A stretch of DNA of 64,000 bases, taken from positions 372,001 through 436,000 of the forward strand of contig NZ_JAAGOY010000007.1 in the NCBI RefSeq assembly GCF_010500215.1, written 5' to 3'. This stretch comes from Aliiroseovarius sp. PrR006. Lineage in GTDB: Bacteria > Pseudomonadota > Alphaproteobacteria > Rhodobacterales > Rhodobacteraceae. Below are positions 43,079-53,338 of the stretch, in pieces (within the stretch, counting starts at the first letter, position 1; the number at the start of each line of letters is the position of its first letter). The notes below the pieces were generated by a model, which saw nothing but the letters and a program-made list of their open reading frames with translations, searched no databases and had not been told where the DNA came from. The translations under genes were made by a program, and so were the position numbers.

Positions 43079-43789
43079 ATGCGCAGCTATGGCCAGTTCT
43101 GTCCCGTTGCAAAGTCGGCAGAGATTCTGGGAAACCCTTGGACATTGTTGATTGTCCGAGAGCTACTTTTGGGCAGCAGCCGGTTTTCCACGCTGCAAAA
43201 GGGTCTTCCCCGGATATCCCCGACCGTTCTGAACACACGGCTTAAAGAGCTGGAGGAAAACGGTGTAATCGTGAAGCGCCGGCTGAGCGGCCAGCGCGGG
43301 CATGAATACCGTTTGACCCCCGCCGGGAAAGAGCTGTCTGCCGTGGTCGAGGCGCTGGTTGTTTGGGGGATGCGCTGGGCGCGGGATGAAATGGATGACG
43401 ACGATCTGGATGTGACGTTTCTGATGTTCGACATCCAGCGCAACTTGAAGCTGGACGAGCTGCCGGGGGGTGAAACCGTCCTGTGTTTCCAGTTCCCGGG
43501 TCTTGAAGAATTCGGAAAGTGGTGGCTGGTCTGCGCGCAGAAAGAGGTGGACCTGTGTTATCAGGATCCGGGGAAAGACATCGATGTGTTCGTGACCGCG
43601 TCATTGCGCGACATGATGGAGGTCTGGATGGGCGATGTCCCCCTGTCAGAGGCGCTTGCGGATGAACGCATTGTGCTGATCGGGGAAACTGCCATCTGCA
43701 ATCGGTTCCGTAAATGGTTCCCGCTGTCGACGGCCGCCGGCATTCCACGGCCTGCCGACGCAGAGCGGCATCCTGATTTCGGTGTTTGA
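43079..43789 (+). CDS. HxlR family transcriptional regulator with C-terminal SCP2-like domain
   Basis: A 236-residue regulator. The first 100 residues are an HxlR winged helix (CPVAKSAEILGNPWTLLIVRELLLG, FSTLQKGLPRISPTVLNTRLKELEENG). The rest resembles the sterol-carrier-like domain seen in longer HxlR proteins. A conserved Cys8 near the N-terminus could be redox-sensing, as in some HxlR regulators. The start follows AGGAGG. Divergent from the membrane protein/methyltransferase/GFA cluster, with a strong palindrome between them. Confidence 0.9.
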   Translation: MRSYGQFCPVAKSAEILGNPWTLLIVRELLLGSSRFSTLQKGLPRISPTVLNTRLKELEENGVIVKRRLSGQRGHEYRLTPAGKELSAVVEALVVWGMRWARDEMDDDDLDVTFLMFDIQRNLKLDELPGGETVLCFQFPGLEEFGKWWLVCAQKEVDLCYQDPGKDIDVFVTASLRDMMEVWMGDVPLSEALADERIVLIGETAICNRFRKWFPLSTAAGIPRPADAERHPDFGV

Positions 43790-43808
43790 CGCCTCGAACT
43801 TCGACCGT

Positions 43809-44747
43809 TCAGTGTTTTCTTGAAACCGCATCTGCGATTTGGATCAAATGCCGCGAGTCCGTGCCGCAGCAACCACCGACGATATTGATTTGGGGAAACT
43901 TCGCGCAGATCATGGCAAGTTGCTGTCCCAACTCCATCGGATCGCCATCATCAAGTTCCTCGGCTTCATCCAATTCGGCGTGGCTGCACCGGGACGCATT
44001 GGCAACAATCCCTTTCAAACGCTGCATCCAAGGGTCATCCGTCAGCACATCGTCGAAATGATCGGGATGTGCGCAGTTTATCATGAAATAGCACGCATAG
44101 CTGTCCGTCGCGGCGTCCACTTCTTCGATGGCGTCCTTCAACGTTGCCCCTGTCGGCAGGCGGCCATCGGTTTCGACTGTGAACGCGATAATCACAGGCA
44201 GGTTGTGTTGCTTTGCGGCCAACACCATCCCCACCGCTTCGGCAGGATAGGCCACGGTGTATCCACTGATCAGATCGACATCCGTCTCGGCCAGCGCAGA
44301 GACCTGCTCGGAATGATAGGCTGTTGCCTCGTCCGCATTCATCTGATCCCCGGGCGCATAGGCGTCATCACGCGGGCCAATGTTGGCACTTAGGAGTGTC
44401 GGCAGATCGTGCGACGCCGAACGCACGTCCGCCATAAGCGCGACGGCCTGTTTGCTCAGTTCAACAAGGCGGTCAGGCGCGTACCCGATTGCGGCGCCAC
44501 GATCCCGGTTCGCCACCCAGGTCGGGCTTTCAAGGATGACGCCCACGCCCGCCGATTTTCCAATCTCGATAAGCTCCTGAAAATAACGCCGCAGGATCTT
44601 CCGGCCTTTCTCGGTCTCGAGCAACGGGTAGGAGGCAAAACCGGGCAAATCGATACCTTGCGTAAACAGCAAATCCGTTTCCATACCGGTATAGGCGAGG
44701 AATGTTCCGCCTTCGAGTTGCGGTAGCTTGTCACGATAAAGCGCCAT
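43809..44747 (-). CDS. Homocysteine S-methyltransferase family protein
   Basis: A 312-residue TIM-barrel enzyme of the BHMT/MmuM/MetH N-terminal family. Zinc ligands are visible: Cys in FMINCAHPDHF and the pair in VGGCCGTDSRHL. The N-terminal GGTFLAYTGMETDLLF block matches the family DGG-x-GTxL element in a changed form. Transfers a methyl group from S-methylmethionine, a betaine or another donor to homocysteine; the donor is not readable. The ATG at 44747 follows GGGAGG. It converges on the HxlR gene. Confidence 0.88.
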   Translation of the reverse strand: MALYRDKLPQLEGGTFLAYTGMETDLLFTQGIDLPGFASYPLLETEKGRKILRRYFQELIEIGKSAGVGVILESPTWVANRDRGAAIGYAPDRLVELSKQAVALMADVRSASHDLPTLLSANIGPRDDAYAPGDQMNADEATAYHSEQVSALAETDVDLISGYTVAYPAEAVGMVLAAKQHNLPVIIAFTVETDGRLPTGATLKDAIEEVDAATDSYACYFMINCAHPDHFDDVLTDDPWMQRLKGIVANASRCSHAELDEAEELDDGDPMELGQQLAMICAKFPQINIVGGCCGTDSRHLIQIADAVSRKH

Positions 44748-45042
44748 CACGTCCTCCCAATCCCAAATGCATCTATGGTAGGTCTGGGGAAAGGACACGG
44801 TCAAGGCGACGCAAAATCGTCCGCCTCATTTGCAGTCCAGACATACTTTGGCTTGGGAGACTGATCCTCAAGACCAGCCTCCCGCGCTGCAGATATCGGT
44901 CTTACCAACGGTAGAATATGATGCGAGGGATCGCCCACTTCGAACGTCCATAGGTTTCCCTAGGCTATTCGACTATTCACGGCTATTATCCTTGTGGTGC
45001 GACATATTGTCTCAGACTAGAATTCCAGAAGGAGGTCTTTTC

Positions 45043-45879
45043 ATGCACAAGTTTATTGTTATTTTTACGTTCTCATCCATGGCCACATTTGCGAGCGCCG
45101 AAGTATCTGTTGAACGAGGTGAGTACCTTGTTCGAGGGCCCGCAGGTTGTGGGAACTGCCATACACCGCAGACCCCCAACGGCCCCGACATGTCCAACGA
45201 GCTGGGCGGCTTCCTGGTCGAAAAGAACCCCGCTTTTGAAGCTTGGGCTGCCAACATCACTCCGGGAGGTCGCGTCTCTGACTGGAGCGACCAAGAGCTG
45301 GCCAGGGCGATACGCGAGGGAATTCGGCCGGATGGCACCGTAATCGGACCACCCATGCCCATTGGACTGTACCGAGGTGTTTCAGACGACGATCTCTATT
45401 CAATCGTGGCGTTCCTGCGAACCGTTCCAGCGAGCGACATCGAAACACCGTCTTCAACCTACAACATTCCGCTTCCGCCTGCATACGGACCGCCCATCGA
45501 CAGCGTTACGGCACCTCCACAGTCAGTCAGCGTTGAGTACGGAGCGTACCTCGCGGGACCGATCGCGCACTGCATCGAATGCCATACACCAATGGGCGAG
45601 AAAGGCCCCATGCTTGATACTCATCTAGGATCGGGAGGGTTTGAATTTCATGGTCCATGGGGGACCTCTGTCTCTGCAAACCTGACCACGCATTCCGACG
45701 GACTGGCGGCTTATTCGGACGACGAGATCAAACAGATGATCACCGAAGGTGTCCGCCCCGACGGCACCCGCATGCTCCCACCGATGGGGTATCACCATTA
45801 TGCTGCGATGACAGAGAACGATCTGGATGCGGTCATTTTGTATTTGCGTCAGCTGCCCCCCTTACCGGATGGCGGATAA
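45043..45879 (+). CDS. Secreted diheme c-type cytochrome
   Basis: A 278-residue periplasmic or membrane-attached protein with signal peptide (FIVIFTFSSMATFASA) and two c-type heme sites, CGNCH near residue 35 and CIECH near residue 180. Each lies in a similar cytochrome c domain (VERGEYLVRGP and VEYGAYLAGP). Layout matches the cytochrome c subunit of periplasmic dehydrogenases such as alcohol, sugar or sorbitol dehydrogenases, but no partner dehydrogenase is adjacent. Start chosen at 45043, with AAGGAGG 8 bases upstream. Electron acceptor or donor unknown. Confidence 0.88.
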   Translation: MHKFIVIFTFSSMATFASAEVSVERGEYLVRGPAGCGNCHTPQTPNGPDMSNELGGFLVEKNPAFEAWAANITPGGRVSDWSDQELARAIREGIRPDGTVIGPPMPIGLYRGVSDDDLYSIVAFLRTVPASDIETPSSTYNIPLPPAYGPPIDSVTAPPQSVSVEYGAYLAGPIAHCIECHTPMGEKGPMLDTHLGSGGFEFHGPWGTSVSANLTTHSDGLAAYSDDEIKQMITEGVRPDGTRMLPPMGYHHYAAMTENDLDAVILYLRQLPPLPDGG

Positions 45880-46168
45880 ACCAACTTTGCCGCAAGCGTA
45901 AATTTTTGTTTGGAACTGCACCCACTGAGCGACCTTGGGCGAGGTGCGCAACGGATAGCCGCAACGAGATCGAAAGCGTGTCCTGATAAGGGGGCCGGGA
46001 GCGCAGGGGTGGCTAGAGTTCTCAGGGTGCTCCGTGCGCCCTCCCGTGGGCCGAGAGATGGTACAGGGGTGCCACCATGCCCGGCATGCGCAAGCAATTA
46101 GGGCGGAAAGCAGCCCTTCGCCACAAGTCGCGTCTTTGTCCGCGTCTCTGGAAATATGGTACTACGTC

Positions 46169-46417
46169 TTATCCGGTGATCTTGCCAGCGAGGTATCGAA
46201 CAGCCTTGGCCGGGGTATCGATCTCTGGATACTCAGCTTCGGGGATCGATATGCCGAGGCGTTCGTGTAAAGCTGTGACGAGGGATAAGATATCCATCGA
46301 ATCCAGCTCCAGATCATCCTGAAGATGGTCATCATCGGATACGTCGGCGGGATCGATATCTGGTGCAACCTTGTGGATTTCACTCAGGACGATATCTCTG
46401 ATTTCACTGTCGTTCAT
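46169..46417 (-). CDS. Acyl carrier protein encoded with a 2-oxoacid dehydrogenase complex
   Basis: An 82-residue, acidic ACP-fold protein. The phosphopantetheine attachment serine is Ser40 in LELDSMDILSLV. The C-terminal helix region PEAEYPEIDTPAKAVRYL is typical. It overlaps the E2 gene by 4 bases and is the last gene of a four-gene operon (acyl-CoA ligase, fused E1, E2, ACP). No fatty-acid or polyketide synthase gene is adjacent, so it is unlikely to be the housekeeping AcpP. Being co-translated with an E2 acyltransferase, it could accept the acyl group directly from dihydrolipoyl-E2 or from the ligase. Confidence 0.93.
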   Translation of the reverse strand: MNDSEIRDIVLSEIHKVAPDIDPADVSDDDHLQDDLELDSMDILSLVTALHERLGISIPEAEYPEIDTPAKAVRYLAGKITG

Positions 46418-47580
46418 AATTCCTCCGGTCTTGAAAGCTTCTCAGCCAACACAGTCAGATATTTCGATGCTTGCAGCCCGTCGCAGACACGGTGGTCGGC
46501 CGAGAGAACAAATGTCATCACTTCGCGAGGTTCGATCGCGTCCCCCACCACCCATGGCCGGACCTGGGGGGCGCCGACCGTCAGAAGTGCGACCTGTGGA
46601 GGGAAAATTACACCGGTCATTTGCTCGGCACCTTTTTCGCCCAGGCTTGACACCGTCAGTGTCCCACGGGTCATTTCTGAACCGCGCAACCGCCCGCTTC
46701 TGGCCCGGGTGACAAGATCCCTCATCCCGGCCATGACATCATCAAGCGACATGGTGTCGGTCCGATGCAGCGCCGGTGCGATCAGTCCTCCACCGCGCAA
46801 TGAAATGGCCACACCCGTGTTGATCTCGTCCGACTGGACAAAAGCGCCATCGGTGAAATGGCCGTTCAACGTTTTGACCGAGCGCGCGGCAAGGGCGGCG
46901 GCTTTCACGAGCACAGCACCCAACAACACCCGTTCGGAAGGGGGGCGGTCAGCGTTTCGGGCGGCAAGCCAGTCCGAGACGCCCTGTGTCTCGATCGTGT
47001 GCGATGCAGAAAAATGAGGTATTTCACGTTTTGAACGCACCATTGCAGCGGCAACGGCTTTGCGCATTTCCGAAAGACCACTGTCAGTTGGCTTGGCTAT
47101 ATTCTTCGGTTTCTCGCTTGCTTCGACATCTGCAAGAACGATTGCTCCGTCAGGGCCGCTACCTTGTAGGGTAGAGAGGTCTATTCCCAGCTTTTGTGCT
47201 GCACGGCGGGCTGCAGGGCTTGCACCGGCACTTGTCAGCGATCTGGGAGGGGTTACCTTGCCCTTTGGCGCAGTGGGTTTGCTTGCAACAGCTACACTTA
47301 GTTGCTTGGAGCTCGGTTCGGGTACGGCCTCGACCGTTGGTGGCTCCTCTGCACCAATCCGGGCCAGTTCTTTGCCAACCGGAACGGTTTGCCCGACACG
47401 TGCAATCAATTCCGTTACGATCCCAGCCTCGAAGCTTTCGATCTCGATTGCCCCTTTCTGTGTTTCGACAACGGCCACGACATCGCCCCGGTGTACCTCG
47501 TCTCCTGGCTCTATTAGCCATTCGACCAATGTTCCCGCTTCCATGTCCGCGCCCAGTGAAGGCATCCGAAAAACAGCCAT
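46414..47580 (-). CDS. Dihydrolipoamide acyltransferase (E2) of a 2-oxoacid dehydrogenase complex
   Basis: A 388-residue E2 protein in the standard order: one lipoyl domain (residues 1-80, lipoyl Lys42 in VVETQKGAIEIE), a linker, a peripheral-subunit-binding domain at about 118-152 (SPAARRAAQKLGIDLSTLQGSG), and a catalytic acyltransferase domain with the active-site histidine and aspartate in ADHRVCDG (His363, Asp367). It lies 1 base after the fused E1 gene and overlaps the ACP gene by 4 bases. The ETQK context differs from the ETDK/ETDKA usual in housekeeping PDH. Substrate could be pyruvate, acetoin or a branched 2-oxoacid. Confidence 0.94.
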   Translation of the reverse strand: MAVFRMPSLGADMEAGTLVEWLIEPGDEVHRGDVVAVVETQKGAIEIESFEAGIVTELIARVGQTVPVGKELARIGAEEPPTVEAVPEPSSKQLSVAVASKPTAPKGKVTPPRSLTSAGASPAARRAAQKLGIDLSTLQGSGPDGAIVLADVEASEKPKNIAKPTDSGLSEMRKAVAAAMVRSKREIPHFSASHTIETQGVSDWLAARNADRPPSERVLLGAVLVKAAALAARSVKTLNGHFTDGAFVQSDEINTGVAISLRGGGLIAPALHRTDTMSLDDVMAGMRDLVTRARSGRLRGSEMTRGTLTVSSLGEKGAEQMTGVIFPPQVALLTVGAPQVRPWVVGDAIEPREVMTFVLSADHRVCDGLQASKYLTVLAEKLSRPEEL

Positions 47581-47581
47581 A

Positions 47582-49572
47582 TCACGTGCGCCCCATGGTT
47601 GCCTTCACCGCCGCGACAATCGCGGGCACCTGCGGGATCGAGGCATCCTCTAGGTGTTTCGGATAGGGGATCGGCACTTCGGCGGCGCAGACCCGTCCAA
47701 CCGGTGCATCCAGCGTCCAGAACACCTGCTCTGTGATCCGCGCCGAGATTTCCGCCGCCAGCGAGCCGCTGCGCCAGCCTTCATCCACGATGACCGCGCG
47801 GTGGGTGCGGGCAACGGATGCCATGATGGTCTCATCATCCAAAGGCCGCAGAGACCGTAGGTCGATTACCTCGGTGTCGACCCCTTCGCTGGCAAGCGCC
47901 TCGGCCGCCTCAAGTGTTTTGTAGAGCGAGCCGCCATAGGTGATCAGCGTCACGTCGTTGCCCGGCCTACGGACCGCAGCCTTCGAAATATCAACGGGGC
48001 CAGCGTTCGTGTCGATCTTGCCGGACCTGTTGTACAGCATCACGTTCTCGAAGATCAGCACAGGATCAGGGTCCTGCAAGGCGGTCCACAACATGCCGCG
48101 CGCATCTTCCAGCGTGGCTGGGGCGAGCACCTTCAGCCCCGGGATATGGGCGTACCAGCCTTCAAGGCTGTGCGAATGCTGCGCGGCCAGTTGCTTGCCT
48201 GCACCCGTCGCCATCCGAATGACCACCGGCACACCAAATTGGCCACCAGACATGTGGCGCAGGGTCGCCGCAGTGTTCAGAATCTGGTCCAGCGCCAGCA
48301 GGCTAAAATTGACCGTCATAAGTTCGACAATCGGACGCATTCCCGCGCAGGCCGCACCAATCCCGGCCCCGGTGAAGCCGGATTCGGACAGGGGCGTGTC
48401 CCGGATGCGATCCGGGCCAAACACCTTCATCAACCCCTTCGACACCGCGTAGCAGCCGCCATAGGCGCCCACATCCTCGCCCATCAGAAAGACACGGTCG
48501 TCGCGTGTCATGGCGTCCGAAATCGCGATGCGGACGGCTTCGCGGTAGGTTGTTTCGACCAGAGCGCCAGAGGGCATCGTGACTTCTGGCGGAGGTGCCG
48601 AGGGCGCCATGACATCCTTGGTCAGCGTCTCGACAGGCTCCCACGTGCCAGCTTCGGCGAATGCGACCGCTTCGTCGATTTCCGCCGCCACCTCTGCTTC
48701 GATCGCGGCAATCTCGTCCTCGTGGATCAGCCCGTTGACCAAAAGCCAGCTTTGGAACCTGACGATTGGCCCCTTTGCGCGCCACATTTCGACCTCGTCC
48801 TTGTCGCGGTACAGCTGGGCATCAAACATGGAATGCGGTCGGAAGCGATAGGTGCGGCATTCCAGAAATACCGGCTGCCCGGTGGTGCGAATGTGGTCCA
48901 GCGCCTGCATCGCTGCGGCCTCGACCGCGACGACGTCCATGCCATCAACCACGCGCGCCTCGACGCCATAGGCGGCGGCTTTGGTGCTGATGTCGGTCTC
49001 GGATTCCGAACGCTCCAGCGCGGTGCCCATCGCGTAGCCGTTGTTTTCGCAGACGAACAGAACCGGAAGCTGCCACAGGGCGGCAAGGTTCATGGATTCG
49101 TGGAATTCGCCTTCGGCCACCGCGCCTTCGCCGAAGAAGCAGGCCGTGACCGCGCGGTCGCCCCGCATATGATCGGCCAGTGCCAAGCCCGCCGCCAAGG
49201 GAAGCCCGCCGCCGACGATGGCATTGCCACCATAGAAATTCGTCGCAGCATCAAAGAGGTGCATGGACCCGCCACGTCCGCCCGAGCAGCCCTCGGCCTT
49301 GCCATACATTTCGGCCAGAACCGACGACATGGACACGCCCCGCATCAGCGCATGGCCGTGTTCGCGATAGGTGGCCACGACTCGGTCCTCGGCGGTCAGG
49401 CACGGGATGATCCCCGCCGCAATCGCTTCTTCCCCGTCATAGAGATGCAGAAAGCCGCGGATCTTCTCTTGTGTGTACAGCTCTGCACATTTGTCTTCGA
49501 AACGGCGGATGCGGATCATGTCCTGCAACAGCCGACGCACATGGGCGTGGTCCAGTTTTGGTTTGCTGGCGG

Positions 49573-49576
<4 letters not shown>
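47582..49576 (-). CDS. Single-chain E1 alpha-beta 2-oxoacid dehydrogenase (thiamine diphosphate dependent)
   Basis: A 664-residue fusion. The alpha-like part (about 1-320) has the thiamine diphosphate region [23 protein letters not shown] with [11 protein letters not shown], and GGSMHLFD. The beta-like part (about 335-664) has [46 protein letters not shown] and [14 protein letters not shown]. It decarboxylates a 2-oxoacid (or cleaves acetoin) and transfers the acyl unit to lipoyl-E2. In most bacteria these two chains are separate genes. It overlaps the ligase gene by 4 bases. The exact substrate (pyruvate, acetoin, branched chain) is not decided by reading. Confidence 0.93.
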
Positions 49577-51312
<1,736 letters not shown>

Positions 51313-51779
51313 AGTGGTGTCCTCCCGCTTAAAGCTTGGCGGCTCAAACAGGTGGCGGGCAATGATTCAGATCAAGACGCACTTAGAGCCGCTTGGCTTG
51401 ACGCTAAAAAGAAGCCGTGGCGTAGCCTATACTGACCGAGATTGGTGTTCAGGCCAATTCCGCACTAACATTCAAATTGGACAACATTGGCGAGGCTGAT
51501 CAATTCCAACGCCCAAATGCATACATCTACATCACTTTCAGGTGTTGAATATGAATGCAGTAACCCCCTCCCAATCCACGCCTATTCAAAGAGCGGCAAA
51601 GTCGCCTTTTTAGCTTGGATCAACGAACGTCCAAGAGGGGCCACATGTGGCCGGCTCAATGGCCATCCCACCCAAAACAAGTGACACAGGACTGTTTGCA
51701 AACTGGTGACACAATGCGCGAACGGTAGACGGACACCATCCAACCAATTCAAACCATTATCAAATCCGGGAAAGAGATT

Positions 51780-51821
51780 TGGTGGAGCCTAGCGGGGTCG
51801 AACCGCTGACCTCTTGCATGC
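51780..51821 (-). other. 3' fragment of a tRNA-Ala gene, probable attachment-site remnant
   Basis: On the minus strand these 42 bases read as the second half of an alanine tRNA: anticodon-loop end and stem GCATGCAAG, variable loop AGGTC, T stem-loop AGCGG-TTCGACC-CCGCT, acceptor strand AGGCTCC, discriminator A and CCA. The upstream bases (ATTTCGCCCATA) do not form the 5' half, so this is not a gene. A tRNA 3' part starting in the anticodon loop is the usual duplicated core when an integrase uses a tRNA as attachment site. No integrase gene or intact tRNA-Ala is in the window. Confidence 0.8.
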
Positions 51822-51961
51822 TATGGGCGAAATAGGTTTGTGAGGCCAATTCCGGAAAATCAACTAACTGATAGGAAATCGAACCCAACCAGACGTTCAG
51901 AAAATTGGCGGAGCTCAGAGTGAAAGGTTCAGTTTGGTCCGGATCCCTGACGCGAACAGAG

Positions 51962-52134
51962 GTCAAATTTGTTCCACCAATATCGCGCTGTCTCGTGACT
52001 TACCTCGATCCCATGCTCATGCAAAAGGTCCTCCACATTTCGAAGCGAAGTGGAAACCGGACATACATCATCACCGCAAGGCGAATGATTTCTGGGCTGG
52101 CCTCAAAGTAGCAACAGTGAGAGCGTTTGGACAT
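51962..52134 (-). pseudogene. IS6-family transposase remnant, frameshifted and truncated
   Basis: Translation from the ATG at 52134 gives CCYFEASPEIIRLAV and MMYVRFPL. After a one-base deletion near 52049, the frame that follows gives LRNVEDLLHEHGIEVSHE and TARYWWNKF, the conserved N-terminal part of IS6-family transposases. Similarity stops near 51962, before the catalytic DDE domain. No terminal inverted repeats were found. The 5' end lies 15 bases from the stop of the neighbouring leftward gene, so the element has been cut on both sides. Confidence 0.82.
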
Positions 52135-52148
52135 GGTAGGACGCTGGG

Positions 52149-52628
52149 TTAGTCGTCCAATGATCCGTGCACCGCGAATAGATCCAATTGGGCCTGTTGC
52201 GGCTGAATTGCGCGATAACTTTCGCGCACACCAGCATCGGTCAACTCGCGCGCGACCGTCAAAAGCGTACCGTCTTCGTGCTCGTCACACAGCTCCGCCA
52301 TATGAGCGATTTCGTCAGCTGCGACCGGGCGAGCCGAGTCAATGTCCGGCGCGCCGTAGTAGGTCACGAAATACTGTGCCAACTGGTCGGCCAGACGTTC
52401 AACCTCGGCCGGCTCTATGGCGGTGACGGCTACAAAGGTTACACGCCCGCCCGTACCCAATCCAAGCCACCCATTCGAGAACGCCTGACGCGCCTTTCCC
52501 ACCAGATCGGCCTCGGCCCAGTTCGAGAACTCGAACCCACCTGAAATACACCATTCTCCGGTTCGCGCGTGATTGGCAAAGACACGCGTGTCGCTGTCAT
52601 CCAAATGGGCCGCGATTGCAAGTTTCAT
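52149..52628 (-). CDS. DUF6505-like conserved protein of the formate dehydrogenase neighbourhood
   Basis: A 159-residue acidic protein with no membrane segment or known catalytic motif. I recognise it only as the conserved partner found beside the biotin/lipoate-ligase-like protein in this family of loci; the family name is tentative. It directly follows that gene, sharing its last base, and belongs to the leftward operon that starts at the multi-[4Fe-4S] protein. Cytoplasmic, function unknown. The IS6 remnant starts just after its stop codon. Confidence 0.65.
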   Translation of the reverse strand: MKLAIAAHLDDSDTRVFANHARTGEWCISGGFEFSNWAEADLVGKARQAFSNGWLGLGTGGRVTFVAVTAIEPAEVERLADQLAQYFVTYYGAPDIDSARPVAADEIAHMAELCDEHEDGTLLTVARELTDAGVRESYRAIQPQQAQLDLFAVHGSLDD

Positions 52629-53338
52629 CAGCTGATCTCCAGCAGGCTAGTCAGGGGGATAAGTTGGGTGATGCCGTCGCTGTCGCGCAAAAGCATGCCG
52701 AAATCTTCGTCCACGCCCATGAATGTGCCAGCCTCGCCGTTCTGGGTAATTTCTTCCCCCATCGCATGCGCCAACCCGCGCCATTCTTCGTGCAACGCGC
52801 GTGGCCCATCTTGTTCCCAGCGGCTAATCCAGTTCAGTGTGTGCCGCGCCCAGGCTTCCAAAAGGCGCGGGACTTCGACATCTGCGCAGCCTTCTGCGTA
52901 AAGCGCGGTGGCGTCAGGGGTGTCGCCGGGGCGGTCACTTTCAGGCCAAAGAGGCAGGGTGAAGCCCACGACCAGCCAATCTGGAACCTCATCCACATTC
53001 GTGTCCGAGGCGGCAACACGGAATGTGCCACACCGCGCCCCATTCACACGGATGCCACCGCTCCATTCCAAATGCACCGCAACCTCGGGCGGGGCCAGCG
53101 CACCAAGAGCGTTCTGAAACCCAACTGCGCAGGTAGGTAACATGGACATGGCGCGTGACAATGGCACCTCAGGCGCAAATACCAGAGCCGCAGACAGGCT
53201 GTTTGCCCCCAGATTATAGACGATCAATCCGGCGTCGCAGCCCATCGCGGCCTTGGCCTGCGCGGTGGCGAACGCATCGCTTGCGCCGGTCACCGCGTGG
53301 CCCGACATCATCGGAGGAAAGACCACCTGGTCGGTCAT
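52628..53338 (-). CDS. Biotin/lipoate ligase-like protein (DUF4444 type)
   Basis: A 236-residue protein of the biotin/lipoate A/B ligase fold. The core contains AVHLEWSGGIRVNGARCGTFR, which parallels the GGxKVxGxG-type substrate loop, and VPDWLVVGFTLPL. The C-terminal part (WRGLAHAMGEEI, TFMGVDEDFGMLLR) is the DUF4444-like extension. The catalytic lysine usual in biotin ligases (GIKWPND) appears replaced (LEWSGGIRVNG), so classical ligation is doubtful. Its start overlaps the Mrp gene by 4 bases. Genomic position suggests a role in formate dehydrogenase maturation or a linked cofactor step. Confidence 0.75.
   Translation of the reverse strand: MTDQVVFPPMMSGHAVTGASDAFATAQAKAAMGCDAGLIVYNLGANSLSAALVFAPEVPLSRAMSMLPTCAVGFQNALGALAPPEVAVHLEWSGGIRVNGARCGTFRVAASDTNVDEVPDWLVVGFTLPLWPESDRPGDTPDATALYAEGCADVEVPRLLEAWARHTLNWISRWEQDGPRALHEEWRGLAHAMGEEITQNGEAGTFMGVDEDFGMLLRDSDGITQLIPLTSLLEIS

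Larger units (their letters stand above)
51313..52148. other. Gene-poor scar region with tRNA fragment and transposase remnant
   Basis: About 836 bases without an intact gene. Contents: the promoter of the acyl-CoA ligase operon at the left end; GTGACACA-containing DNA near 51680-51715 with no known meaning; a tRNA-Ala 3' fragment at 51780-51821; and a degraded IS6-family transposase at 51962-52134. Together they look like the joint left after gain and decay of mobile DNA. Confidence 0.7.

Noticed and set aside
51780-51855. Intact tRNA-Ala gene
   Set aside because: Only the 3' half folds; the bases where the D arm and 5' acceptor strand should be do not pair.
51760-51966. 68-codon leftward open frame in the scar region
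   Set aside because: It runs through the tRNA-Ala 3' fragment, which explains its conserved part; the remainder matches nothing.
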